Below, piece by piece: positions 48,300 through 59,887 of a stretch of 64,000 bases of DNA. Below the pieces are notes generated by a model. It did not search any database. It was not told where the DNA came from and was given only the letters and a program-made list of their open reading frames with translations. Source of the DNA: Metallyticus violacea. Taxonomy: Eukaryota; Arthropoda; Insecta; Mantodea; Metallyticidae. Each line of letters opens with the position of its first letter. The first letter of the stretch is position 1. The stretch spans positions 49,620,501 through 49,684,500 of the forward strand of contig CM060842.1 of NCBI GenBank assembly GCA_030762175.1, given 5' to 3'. The translations under genes were made by a program, and so were the position numbers.

Positions 48300-48420
48300 T
48301 ATTACAGTGTGTTAGTAGACTCCTCTGGACCCAAGGATCGCGAGGTAGAACCCAGACGAAGTTGACAGATTTTTCGGGCAAAATTACCGGTCATTTCAAG
48401 TCCAAGTAATACTTCGGCAT
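48300..48420 (+). repeat. SINE head related to family B, different tail
   Basis: ACCCAAGGATCGCGAGGTAG, GAACCCAGACGAAG, GACAGATTTTTCGGGCAAAA matches the family B head (ACCCAAGATCGCAGGTTC ... ATTTTTTCGGGC), but the TGGCTTCCTTCGGAAGG and GGGACGCTGATGACC blocks that should follow are absent and another sequence takes their place. Confidence 0.55.
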
Positions 48421-48555
48421 TACACTGGGTGTTACTTGAAGTCATGGGCTGCCACTTATACTTCTGACATCTGTAGGTGCTTAGTAAATTAAAATTATTC
48501 ATGTGGCGCTTCAGGACCGGGAACAGGACTAAATTTTGTAACTCAATAACTATGG

Positions 48556-48583
48556 CGATGATGATGATGATTATTATTATTAA

Positions 48584-48620
<37 letters not shown>
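48556..48620. repeat. (GAT)n-(ATT)n microsatellite
   Basis: Short GAT repeats change into a long ATT tract. Confidence 0.95.
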
Positions 48621-48622
<2 letters not shown>

Positions 48623-48624
48623 AT

Positions 48625-48700
48625 AATCTTTAAATACAGTCTGCGATAAATGAAATAAAAAGACAGCTTTTAACCCTTGTGTTAGTGCATCAGGCAGTCT
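48625..48700 (+). repeat. Dispersed repeat segment, copy 2
   Basis: TCTTTAAATACAGTCTGCGATAAATGAAATAAAAAGACAG is split here as TCTTTAAATACAGTCTGCG and AAAAAGACAGCTTTTAACCC; both match the copy at 45665-45755. It directly follows the ATT microsatellite. Confidence 0.6.
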
Positions 48701-48859
48701 TTTTATGCGAATAGAAATAGGAGAGGACCTTGACCGGCAACTGGCACAACTTTGGTCCTCATGAATTGCGTTCAGCTCCGAAGTCCAAAAATAACTCTCT
48801 AGAACTGATGAGGACGTTTCAGCACAATGACCACACTGATGACCTTTGGTACTTACAAC

Positions 48860-49175
48860 CCTCAAAGGGAACATCTCCAGGACGAAGGGATGACATGGGA
48901 GACACCGGGCAACTAGGAACCAGGAACGGCAATTCAAAGACATAGGGAGAATCCCTAGCGTTTTTCAGATCTTTAGGTTCCAGGCCTGAAAGAGTCACTA
49001 AGGGGCCCCCAGGCAGAACCAATCATTCGCCAAGACAGGCTCTATCTCTATGGTTCAAATCCACTGCTACGCCGCACAGCACCAGCACACCACGCCTAGC
49101 GCTTTCTAACCCTGTAACCCGTAAAGTTCATTTATGGATTAAAATGATATGAAATGGGAGGATGGAAATTTCAAG
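48860..49175 (-). repeat. SINE family C, diverged copy
   Basis: Blocks GAGAATCCCTAGCG, TTTTTCAGATC, ACGCCGCACAGCACC and GATATGAAATGGGAGGATGG follow the order seen at 22138 and 56755. The limits are approximate. Confidence 0.5.
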
Positions 49176-50298
49176 AAAAGGAAAGGCCTAAAATACTTCC
49201 CGTTTCACGAACTTATTTACCAATCTGTGAATCCAGCTTCGACTTGGAAGTTGAATATCAGGAAATTTGTCTTAACAATCTCCGTTCTTCACGAGCCGAG
49301 TCTGTACACAAGTACAAATCGTAAATAAAATACTCTTTAGGAATAGAATATCCGAATTTGAGGCATATTAACATAATTAATATACTGTATTACAGCGGCT
49401 AATTTATACTTAATATATTGTCACACAACGCACAACAATAGGTCCGTGCATTCCTAGAGTTACAATTCATACAGACCTCCCCTCCTGCTCCCCGGTCGGT
49501 CAAGACTAGAGCTGCAGAGCTCGGCCCACTGCCGCCAACTGCTAGTGGAGCGGTCCCGTGAAGGAAAAATTGCCCAGTATTATATAAATATTGGTCTGAG
49601 AGTTTCGGCGTATTTTTTTTTTATTTTTATTTATTTATTTTTTTTTTTTTTTGTATGACTTTAGAGATTTGTAAATGTTTATCTGCAGTGTCCCTGTTCT
49701 ATTTAATTTGCCAGTTATAGTATTCTTCCTCTTTCCTACTGACTTAATTGTAGGCAGCAAGGAAGCTGAACTTTAAACTCGTAGCAAATTTAAGTTCGAT
49801 TCGCCTCGAAATTATTCCTCACGTGTGCTGTACAGTCACAGTCATCAACAACAAGGGACAGCTCGTATTAAATAGCATACCAGTGCATTGTGTGATGACA
49901 TACCGCGGCATTTGTCATTTTGTATCTTCGTTACTCCACATGATTCTCATACAAAGAGGTTCATCATCAAGTCTATTGGCGTGTGTTCATTGTTACACCA
50001 TCCCCCTCCCTCCCCTCCTCTTCTCCCTTCCCCCCGTGGTGGGATTGACCTTAGGAGGTCATTGAGCCTGTGTTCACAACAAGAGGCTAGGCTGTAAGAT
50101 GTGAGACAGAGAAGGATGGGCTTTCAGGATCAGTGGCGGAATGGTAATGTGCGGTTTTGGCTCAAGGTTATGTTCAAGATTAACAGGTGCATTTCTATGA
50201 TTGTTTTTCCTCCCCTGTACCGTTATCATCACGTATACAATACTGAGAAATGGCGTTAACGCAAATTTTAAAAAATAGAGCATTCACTATTAAAGAAA

Positions 50299-50301
<3 letters not shown>

Positions 50302-50342
<41 letters not shown>
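50302..50342. repeat. (TA)n microsatellite
   Basis: TA dinucleotide tract of about 41 bp. Confidence 0.95.
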
Positions 50343-50346
<4 letters not shown>

Positions 50347-50968
50347 ACCTGCAATTATCTCTGACATTTTAAACATATTTCCCCTCATTTGCAGTATTAT
50401 TTTATGGATATCGTAGAGAAACATGTTGCACTTTCGCCTTGGCTGAGTAGCAGCAGGTCGGATTATATTCCCGCTGCAGTATCGCACGTAAATATCGGGA
50501 GGTACGCTGTCACATGTTGGTAATGGAAGCATCGCATTATCGGTGATACAAAGCACAATATAATATTATTAAATTAGAGGTTAAAACGACATATTAATAC
50601 AGCAGATACTGAATGGGTCTGCCTTCTCGTCCCAAATATTTTTTGTCGCTCGTTTCATTTCCTCTTAGAAATAGGGGTGGTATTTTTCAAGATTTAACTT
50701 TTCAGAACTTCCAGCTTGGCATTTTTAATGGGAAGATTAAACAATTCAAATCAAAACGTAAACAATTCTGCACTTAGCTCATGAGAATTTTAACTCACAT
50801 ATTTGAACACTAGTCTCATTTAATTACACACATTATTGACAGTATGTGTCTTAGAAACCTTTGTTGTAAAATTACATAAACTAAAAATGTCTGTGTTTGA
50901 TCGCAGTTGTAATACTAAATGTAACAGGCATTTAAAAGGGCTTTTTTTTTTCTTTTCTTCTAACTTAC

Positions 50969-51027
50969 CAAATATCACATTATTAGGATTGAAACCATAG
51001 TCCATTTCGTATCACAATTATTATAGT
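50969..51027 (-). other. Candidate 59-nt splice-bounded exon
   Basis: On the minus strand ATTTTGTTTTTTAG is followed by 59 bases and a consensus donor TTG|GTAAGT at 50968-50961. Within it an ATG (51003-51001) opens MDYGFNPNNVIF up to the donor; upstream of that ATG the frame is closed, so it could only be a first coding exon with a spliced 5' leader. The splice signals are good but the coding case is weak. Confidence 0.2.
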
Positions 51028-51375
51028 CTAAAAAACAAAATGCACAGTTGTCTTTTGAGTGTTTTTGTTGGATATTATCGGCTATAGATAATCCTTGATT
51101 GTAATGAAGTGACACTATTAAAACCTTGGAGCATTCAGAAAAGAAATTTAGTAGGTTATGTTAAGTTAATTACAATGATTAGTATCAAAATTGCACTTCC
51201 TTAATCTTATCTTTCCCACCAATAAAAGTCACTGAGAATTATTTGGGAGAGTCGTGGGTCTTGCACATTTTTATTTATTATTTATTTCTATGACACTTAT
51301 TTTTTCCTTTCCATTACATAATTTTATGCTTTAAACTAAATATAAAACATATATTTCTAAGAAATTTAATGAAAG

Positions 51376-51437
51376 TTTTTTTTTTGTTTTTTGTTTTTGT
51401 TTGTTTGTTTGTTTGTTTTGTTTGTTTTTTTTTGTTT
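51376..51437. repeat. T-rich and (TTTG)n repeat
   Basis: Poly-T passing into TTTG tetranucleotide repeats. Confidence 0.9.
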
Positions 51438-51483
51438 ACCATAATCATTTAAATGCATAGTTCACGGTTTTAAAGTTTTAGAG

Positions 51484-52345
51484 TGTACAAGGGATAAGTC
51501 AAATGGAACGGCAAGTATTTTTTCCCCTCGTGCACAAGGAACAACACGAAAAATCTAAGATATACAATTGAAAGTGTATGGAATGTGCTTTCGAATGAAG
51601 CCACAAATGGTGTATTTATGCAAGCTGTGTGTCTCAGCACTCCCCGAAGTTCAGTTGGTGAGCAATAGTGGTCAGGAATGGAAGTCACAAACAGTGAACA
51701 ACGTGCATATGTGCAAATAGCATTCCTCCGCGGCAAAATGCCACACAGAGCTATGCGAGCCATGCCCTATCGAATCGAACAGTGGCGAGGCGCACAGAGA
51801 TCTTCAAACGGGGCAAAATGCCGAATGCCGATCTGCCGCGCACTGGGATGATAGGCGCCGGACACTTATGGAATCAAAAGAGCAAACAGGAATTCCGACA
51901 AAAACAGTGCATCGCATTATACAAGAGAATCTGAACATACGGAAAGTGTGTTCAAAGTGAATTCCACACCAATTAAGTGAGGTACAGACGTGGACTCGCT
52001 ACGAAACACGTCGCATCAATCTGGCGAGATGTCAGGAAGAAAGGGATGTCATGTTGAATAGCATCATTGCAATTGGTTAAACGTGGACAGGGGAGTATGA
52101 ACCAGAATCAACTGCCAATCCAGTGAATGGCATCATCCTAAGCCACCACACAAACATAATTTCGCCAAACTCCTCATGCACAACAGTCATGGTTATTCTG
52201 GCGCATGACAGTCGAGCTGTTTGTGTGTCATTCAGTGCCTGAGGGACCAGGTGAATTCCCCACTATTACAGCTTTTGTCACATTTGCGCTGTGCCATAAT
52301 GCGACATCTCACACAACCGATAGTGTCAAGTGTCTTTTACAGTCA
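51484..52345 (+). mobile_element. Mariner-like copy, 5' two-thirds with left terminus
   Basis: The left end holds GGGATAAGTCAAATGGAACG and AACACGAAAAATCTAAGATA then TACAATTGAAAGTGTATGGA, whose complement is found at the right end of 32090-33020. The body encodes decayed transposase: an N-terminal region (QIAFLRGKMPHRAMRAM), a second helix region (GIPTKTVHRIIQENLNIRKV), then IPHQLSEVQTWTRYETRRIN and a decayed core up to TSHTTDSVKCLLQS, where the element stops. It aligns at high identity with 32090-32520 where the two overlap (for example GGACTCGCTA, GCATCATTGCAATT, GTGTCAAGTGT). 3'-truncated and inactive. Confidence 0.8.
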
Positions 52346-52349
52346 TAGT

Positions 52350-53855
52350 AATGGTAGTATTTTGTATTTTATTTGCCATTTATTTTATATTATAAATGCC
52401 TGCATATACCTTAGGACATAGAAAAAACACCCCTTGCTGATAACTAGGTATACAAAGTTCGTTGGTGAAATAATCAGCTGCGTTTGTGCTAATTCACAAA
52501 TTATGTATCCCAAATTTATATCCGTCTATCTATCTGCACTGACAATGAAAACGCACGTAACCTGGGCGAAACGCAAGCAAAAGATAAAAATTGTCGGTAT
52601 GCGGCTGGAATATAATCTATTCTCATAAAGTCAGGTGATCAACTCACGCTTGCGCATTCCACACAAGCTTATAGCATTAAACCAATGAAGTGATATTATA
52701 AATATAAGCATTAAGAGACTCCGATCAAGGCTTTGATCAATTGGACAGAGACTAGCCATATCTACGTGTTTGAAATTTGAGGTAAGGGGTGTGAGGAAAG
52801 ATACATTTTTAATGCTTTAACGATTTATATGAACTGTTTAAACTTATTGCAGCTTTTCACAGTTTATAGCTTCAGAAATGCGTGTAACTTTAACTGTTGT
52901 TTACTAAAAGCGCTAGAAATAAATACAGAATTTCCTGATAAATGACTGTGCTGTTTGCCATTATAGTTTGTTTATTTTGGGCATGTAAAATAGTAAACTA
53001 TTCTTTTCTAAAGGAATATTGAGCTTATTTCGATGTCTGCTGGACCAAGTCATCTTTGGTGTAATGAATCCTGGGCTTCCCTTCCTCCTTGTTATTGATA
53101 TAATAGTTCTGCTTGTCGAATTCGATAACATTATATATGCTTTAATTCTAACAACGGCTGTAAGAATTTCATTTAGTCTGTTTCTAATAATTTTTACTTT
53201 GATTTTGTATCCATGTTTTACGAGTTTTTAGAGTTCGTTTGAACATCCTCCGACATAACTCTTTTTGTATATTTATAATTTTTTTTTTCAACAACCGTTT
53301 TAGCCAGATGGCACGGTATATGTTTTTTTTTGTCCTTTTTTCCCTTTCAATTTTCCTATTATTATCAGCTATTTTTTAAAAAATCTTTAATTTAAATATT
53401 ATTGACTTAATTTTAGATTAAATTATTTAATTTCACAAAATGTTAATATTATTTATCATCTAATTTTTCATAATGCCTCAACAAATTTCGAAGACTAAAA
53501 ATTTGTACACTTCCTCGTATACTTTCTCGTATGAAATTTTAAATTAAAAATCAAGACTAGTTAGTTAAAAATATGCGAATACATAACACTAGACAAAATC
53601 GCTCCTTCTACAGCTTTTAGGAAATACCGGGTAACTGCACTTATGGTCGAGAATGAGTTAAATGTACCGGATGATCATTTATGGTTAGTTCAGCGGAAGA
53701 ACGGGCAAGAAATCGCGGAAAGAAGAAGGAGGGGGGATACCGGAGGTTATTAAGCATTTGATATTTTTTTTTTCTGATATGACATTTAATGTAAACCATG
53801 TAAAATGACCATCTCTGACAAATGACCAGAGTTACAGTTTGTAAATTAAGGAGAA
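52350..53855. other. No gene recognised
   Basis: AT-rich DNA; the hydrophobic frame 53019-53231 has no motif. Confidence 0.45.
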
Positions 53856-53860
53856 TAATT

Positions 53861-54150
53861 GTCGATCCTGGTGGTAAAGTGGTAACCATACTTGCCTCCT
53901 AAACCAAAGATCGCGGTTCAATGCCGGCCAGGACCGACAGATTTTTTCGGGCGTAAATATCCTAAGTATGGCTTCCTTCAGGAGGGAAGTAAAGCCGTGA
54001 ATCCAGTGTCGTACATTTACGGCATGTAAAAGAATCTCAAGTCTTAAAAAAAGAGACATCTGAGCAAAATTTTTCGGCCGTTTCACGCCCTGATTTGAAT
54101 GGGACGCTGATGGCCTGAGATGTTAAACAGCGTCTATAAGGACACCAAAT
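53861..54150 (+). repeat. SINE family B copy
   Basis: Head CGATCCTGGTGGTAAAGTGG then TAACCATACTTGCCTCCTAA and box B CGGTTCAATGCCGG, body ATTTTTTCGGGC, GGCTTCCTTCAGGAGGG, TTTTTCGGCCGTTTCACGCC, tail GAATGGGACGCTGATGGCCTG to AACAGCGTCTATAA. Full length. Confidence 0.9.
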
Positions 54151-54570
54151 CAGAGAATGACAATTTAATCATATGTACATAATTTATGACGAAATATACG
54201 AGTACACCCTAGAGTTAGACTACCTCTTTTAGAGTTGAGTAAACTCAACACAGGAGCCACAGATTGAAGTGATATTTAATATATGGAGACAGAGGACTTG
54301 GGTGCGAAAATATGCCGAATCTGAATGAGAATCCTTGGAAGGTAGATCCCCCCCCCAAAAGGAAACTTTGTGCACTTTATAAACCTTATAGTGTCTGTCA
54401 TAGGGCTTAGCAGGATCTAGACTGAACATTCTCACGTTACACAAAAGGAGACCATAAATGTAAAATGAAAGTAGGGCAACAGAGAACAGACATAAGAAAT
54501 AGTAAGATCGATGAATGGAATAACTTACTTGCAGCAGTCTGTCCTCAGACAGTGCATAAAATTTAAGAGA

Positions 54571-54911
54571 ATGTATTGAATTAGTTTGATGTATATTTCA
54601 TTTTGTTAATGTTGAGATGTATTTAATTAGTTTGAAATGCATTCAATTACGTTAAAATGTATTTAACTCATTTGGTGTGTATTTTATTAATTTTGCACGT
54701 ATATAATTAGGTTGCCATGTATTTAATTAGGTTGAAATGCATTTAATTAGGTTGAAATGTATTTAAATACGTAGAAAGATATTTAATTATTATGTTGAAA
54801 TTCATTAAATTAGGTTTTTAATTATGTTGACAAGTTTTAAATTAGATTTAAATGCGTAACATAATACATTTCATTATGTTACCATGTATTTAATTATGTT
54901 GACATGTATAA
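54571..54911. repeat. AT-rich minisatellite of about 21-bp units
   Basis: About sixteen diverged units of a consensus near TTGAAATGTATTTAATTAGG run head to tail. Clear units include GTTGAAATGCATTTAATTAG and TGCCATGTATTTAATTAGG. Older units at both edges are more diverged. Confidence 0.85.
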
Positions 54912-55001
54912 TTGTACGTACAAGCTGTAAATATTCCAATTTCTTGGGTATAAGTCAAATTGCAGATTGAATAAATATATACATATGACAGATTTTTTTT
55001 A

Positions 55002-55275
55002 CATAGTGTTTAATATCCCGTTTTCACTACTGAGACACCTGGGGGTGGACACTGATACATGAGATGAAATGATAACTTAGGAAAGGAGAGTTTTTTTAAG
55101 GTAGGAAATGTTCCAGGCCTAAGTTTATGGTATCTCCTCGGCATTTACTATTTATGAGGACTGAGAAAAACCTGGAAAATAACCTCAGTTAGGGAGAACG
55201 GTCCTGTTGGGATTTGAATCCCAGATCTCCCGCTCACGAGTCCACGCCCTAAAGACCTCGACCACCCGTTGCGGC
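55002..55275 (-). repeat. SINE family A copy
   Basis: Tail CATAGTGTTTAATATCCCG at the low end, body CCAGGCCTAAGTTTATGG and GACTGAGAAAAACCTGGAAA, box B complement GGGATTTGAATCCCAG (55208-55223), and head complement GACCTCGACCACCCGTTGCGG. Nearly full length. Confidence 0.88.
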
Positions 55276-55279
55276 ATAA

Positions 55280-56750
55280 AAGATCATGTTGCATATACGT
55301 TCTGTAAGAGAAGATATGATATTTCCCCATTATGAGATGATCACAATTGGAGAGTAATTGGGAGATCGTTGTGCCATTAGTTTTTTTTTAATTAATGCCT
55401 CTATGTTGTAAATATAAATAGATATTTTTTCTTCAACATGACTGTGAAAGTTCTATATTTTTAATTATAACCCAAGTGCTTTGGGAGTTAAGGAAGCGGT
55501 AGCAAACACTTTTCTTCAGTTCCGTTTGGTTTTTATTCCTTACCCTGCAAGAACTACACCCAGTGTGTCTTCTGTTGCACACAGCTCGTTGCATTTGAAG
55601 TGTGCAATTTGCATTCCACTTGAAGCTCTTCTTTAGACATTTGTTGTATATAATTTGAATTTTTAAGCATGTTATTGTTTCAATCTGTGATAGAGATTGG
55701 GCTGTATCTCAAGATATTCTAAACAAATCAAAAGATTTGCTATAAAGTTAAGATGACGTGATGGAGGACAGTCGGATCAACTCAAAATTTCTTCCGCAGT
55801 GCTCCAAGATCCGTGTGGACAAAAGTGACCGATTAGAAAGCATGCCAGGTGACACGTCATCTAAAAACAGCGGACGATTTTTGCAAGATATTTTAAACTG
55901 AGCAATATACACTTTAAAAGCTTCCCGAAGTTTATTTCTAAGTTTTTTGTAAAAAAAATAATAAATTAAAATAAATTATTATAAATGGATTTTGCCAATC
56001 CAAACCTCACTGGTTTTAAAACTATAATTTCTGTGATGTTCTTCTTTATATTTAACTGCTGTTATAACATTTCAGTCAGCAGACAGTTTAACATTATCCG
56101 TGCGATAATTATACTCTGACGCCTCAATCTGTGCATTCATTGCCAAGTAATTAGCCATGACTTATTCCTTATGACGTTTCAATGAATGAAGTACTGCCGA
56201 TGTCTATTACAGCCATGAAACTACGGGCGTTACTGCAGTGGTAATTCCCTGTTTACTGTACACCGTTAAGCTGAAGAGCCGGTTTTATTACATTCCCGTC
56301 CTCGACTAACAGGAGTGTTGAATCAATCAGTCAGAAATGTAGCACAGTAAACAGATTATTAATTGCTTATTAGCGACTTTAGAGCAGCTGGAAGGAATAA
56401 GAAGCTCTAAGAATAATAAGAAAGAATCTAAGAAGCTCTTAGATTTGCAGTATCTTGTGTTATCGACGATTATTTAACCAAAAGTAAATCTTTTTTTTCC
56501 CACGAACCAGTATGCCAATTCAGTATATTATTTATAAGTATTTATTATATTAACAGCGATCTTTGTGCCAAAAATGAAAAATATTTATGATACAAGAGTC
56601 AAAAAAGATAACTTATGTTTTGTGAGCAACTTGAGGATAGCAAACCTATGAACAAAAGAACCAATTATCAGAAAGCTATTTGTTCGCACAGCTAAAAAGT
56701 AATTTGGAATGTATTGGTACAGACAGAGGAGGAATTTTCGGTTCAGCCAT
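55280..56750. other. No gene recognised
   Basis: AT-rich sequence; nothing supportable. Confidence 0.5.
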
Positions 56751-56754
56751 GCTC

Positions 56755-57333
56755 AAGGGCTGGCCGTTTGTGCCTATCTCTCCAATGGTGATGGAAGGAA
56801 ACACCGGACGGCCAGGATCCACAGGCGGTGGGGCACGGACGTAGACAGAGTCCCTAACGTGTTTTCAGAGATTATAAACTTATAATATACTTATATCATG
56901 AAATGATAATGAAAGGGCTAAATGTAATTATTGTTACTCTTTAATATAAACTTATAATAAGCTTATATCTTAAAATAATAATGAAATGGCCAATAAACCC
57001 TCGTTAATTGTAATTATTTATTACTCAATAATACTATTTAATTTCCTTCCAAGGGATTTGAGGACCTCAGAAGGGCCGAATTCTTAACAAACGCCGGGAC
57101 ATACAGCTTTCAGATGCGCAAGCCACCTCCACGTCGCACCAACCCTCCTTAGACGTTATAACGATCCAACGGAATGATATGAGAGAGGAAAATTCGTAGA
57201 AAGAAAACACTCATCTCAACATTCGCCTAAACTACCAAGAGGGAAGAAGGGGGGGGGGGAGAAGAAGGCCGACCTCAAGGAATTTGAACCCTTACCTAGC
57301 CTTCAAGTGTTACCATCTGCGCCACAACGTTCA
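56755..57333 (-). repeat. SINE family C with internal insertion
   Basis: The head is at the high end in complement: GTGGCGCAGATGGTAACACT and GGGTTCAAATTCC (57283-57325), good box A and B. The body runs to GGCTGGCCGTTTGTGCC at the low end. About 170-180 bp (56868-57047) interrupt it compared with the copy at 22138. The insert itself is a diverged tandem duplication (TATAAACTTATAAT ... ATGAAATGATAATGAAAGGG, then TATAAACTTATAAT ... AATAATGAAATGG). Confidence 0.75.
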
Positions 57334-57339
57334 GTTGAA

Positions 57340-57735
57340 AATATTTTTCGTTCTGTCGTTCTTTTATACGAAGGCCTTGGATAATTTTTGTCAACTATTG
57401 AGCACTTAAAAAAATATATATTTTTTTTTTTTTGCTCTTTTTGCAAAAGTAGGAAGCATATCAATTATTTGAAACAATAGTTTATTTACTTTTCGCCCTA
57501 ACATTAAAGGTATATGCTTGTATAATGTTCTATGTTTAATATACCTACGTTAAAATCATTAAATTAATAAAATAAAAAATCAGAGAATAAGAAAACCATA
57601 ATAACAAATTCAAGTAAATATTGAAATAGTATCAGCAATTTCATCTCTTCAGTGCATCACATATATTATAATTGTTTCTTGCACCATTTATTTGTTCATT
57701 ACGTTTATTCCTCTATCACCTTCCCTATCCTCTTT
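57340..57735. other. No gene recognised
   Basis: AT-rich DNA with a poly-T run at 57420-57434. Confidence 0.5.
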
Positions 57736-57737
57736 AG

Positions 57738-58015
57738 TCGGCCCTGGTGGTGTAGTGGTAACCATACTTGCCTTCTAAACCCAAGATCGCAGGTTCAAAC
57801 CCGGCCAGGATCGCTAGATTTTTTCGAGCGTAAAAATTCTAAGCATGACTTCCTTCGGAAGGGAAGTAAAGCCTTGGGTCCCGTGGCACGAAAAAGAACC
57901 TCAAGCCTGAAAGAAGAGACCTCTGAGCAAAATTTGTTGGCCGTTTCACGCCCTGAATTGAATGGGACGCTGATGACCTGAGATGTTAAAGAGCGTCCAT
58001 AAATGAAACAAATTA
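57738..58015 (+). repeat. SINE family B, best-preserved head
   Basis: Head TCGGCCCTGGTGGTGTAGTG, GTAACCATACTTGCCTTCTA, box B CAGGTTCAAACCCGGCC, then ATTTTTTCGAGCG, ACTTCCTTCGGAAGGGAAG, CCTCTGAGCAAAATTTGTTG, GAATGGGACGCTGATGACCTG and AGAGCGTCCATAAATGAAAC. Full length. The pol III boxes are closer to consensus than in the other copies. Confidence 0.92.
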
Positions 58016-58019
58016 ACAA

Positions 58020-59885
58020 TCAACTCTGTCCTCCTTTTCCTGGAATTTTCACACTAGCCAAGGTTGTTGTTCATTGCAGAACGGTGCACAGATTGATTCC
58101 AGTTCGTAGCACCTTTTCTTACATCAATATCCCACTTTTGCTTGAACAGCGACCCCTGAGTTCACTCAGATACATCGCGTTTAACACCTTCTTGGAATTT
58201 TGGCTTCTATCGGCGGTGCGCTATCGTTGATTGGTTCGAGTTCTGGTAATCAACTGAGCGATGCCTCCTCACCGAAGTTACCTTAGGACAACTTCGCACT
58301 TATTGATCCAGTGACCCAGGTACTTAGATAACCAGGTAATATTTTTAAATGGGTAATTGGGGAGTTTCTTTGTCAAAATGTCAAAATGGAAAATTCCTTT
58401 GGGTAAATTGTTTTTTATTGTGTTAATTTCTATGACAGGTTGTGTAAATTGTTAAAGTGTTCCCAGATATAATGAATTTTTATGTCTTGAATGGAAGGAA
58501 TTCTTTTCATTATGGTTGAACCCATGGAAAGTATCTTTGGTTTACGCCATCAATTTTTTGTAATACTTTTGTGAGAGAGTTAAGGAATATTTCTTTCTTA
58601 GCTTTCGGGGTTAAAACCCTGGAAATATTAAATTCGGTATACTTTTCTGAGCTTATCATACTATTTTTATTGTCTTTTACTGAATTCTGTGTTTGTTCTG
58701 TTTCGTTTTAGGGACATGTGATGTGTAATTTTATTTGCCCTATTTTCAGTCTTAAATTTGCAATTGGTGAAGCCAAATAATTCATTGCTCTTTACTTATT
58801 GTAATTAGTGTTTAAATAGGCATTTCTTTAAGGCCAACTCTAGCGAGAGCGTATTTTTTAAATTGTAATTATGCTTTATTATTGCCAAATAAATTCAGGA
58901 GCATTGTTCTGGAAAATTTTCTTCATTTCTTGTCATGGTGGGCACACTGACCTTTCCATCCTGGAGCCTTATTGTTTCAGTACATTTTGTATGCATGTCA
59001 TTGCGGAAGAGTGCCCATTAACAATACGAAGATGAAGGTGATATGATATCATTTCATTTGTTTTTGTGGAAAAGCTCTGGCTGTAAAGGAAGATAAAAGT
59101 TTGCAAAAAGGAACAAAAATTTTGGTAAAGTTGTGAGGAAGGGCCAGTCCTCCGCTGTGCACCTGATCTCCATCTCTCACTCCATGGTGTGTATAAAATG
59201 GCGCGGGAGGGGGAAATGCGTTGCGTATCTTTCGTAGCATTACTACACGCTGTGTGTGTGTGTGTGTGTGTGTGTGTCAAATCGTCGTATGTCACTGACT
59301 TTAAACGCGAGTTCAAGGCTAAACGCAGGAAAGGACCGCGTTCTTTAAAACCCTTCTTGGTGAATGCATGTGTATTTTATATTTTATTTTCTTGTCCATC
59401 TTAAGACGTTTTTAATGTTAGTTTTATTTCCTTTGGACGATGAATATTAAATTTCAATCTCTGATCTACAAGTTAAAATCCCATGGCGACTCTTCTCGTT
59501 TTCTGTTTTTTTATAATAATAACAATAAAAAAGGTTTGTGACGCCTGAATACATTATAGGCATTATCTAGCTCCAGAGGTCGGAAGGAAGGTGGGGGAAG
59601 TTGAAAACGGGGGGAGGTTTGGAGAGTGAGGTGACGAAATAAAACTATGCTAAGCTGTTCAAGATAACCTAGCAGTAGAAAGGCGTTGGTAGCCTCCTTT
59701 CCTGTTCTACAGGTGGCGTGTGCTCATAGCGTTCTTTTGTTTATAGGATTAAACCCCCGGAGTGTGTTCTTTCATTGCACGAATGACTTTCGCTAAAACT
59801 TTCATTCTGCGTGATAAACTGTTTTACCTCTTCACTTATTCTTCGTTAGATGTCCTTTAAGGATGTTCGTTAAGTCTAAGCCAAT
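58020..59885. other. No gene recognised
   Basis: AT-rich with small GC-richer patches (58080-58300, 59150-59350, 59570-59640) that carry no domain. A (TG)n tract lies at 59251-59277. Confidence 0.45.
59251..59277. repeat. (TG)n microsatellite
   Basis: TG dinucleotide tract of 27 bp; it creates a spurious Cys-Val frame. Confidence 0.95.
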
Positions 59886-59887
59886 GA

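Larger units (their letters stand above)
49180..51375. other. No gene recognised
   Basis: AT-rich, with GC-richer patches at 49475-49560 and 49970-50100 that carry no known domain, and T runs at 49610-49652. Confidence 0.45.

Noticed and set aside
48302..48943. Longest open frame in the window (213 codons, minus strand)
   Set aside because: It runs through a SINE C copy, an ATT microsatellite (poly-Ile) and a SINE head; the peptide is a composite of repeats with no domain.
49823..50097. Overlapping Pro- and Leu-rich frames (SINE-free patch)
   Set aside because: Open only because of C-rich tracts; no domain, and the two frames are equally open.
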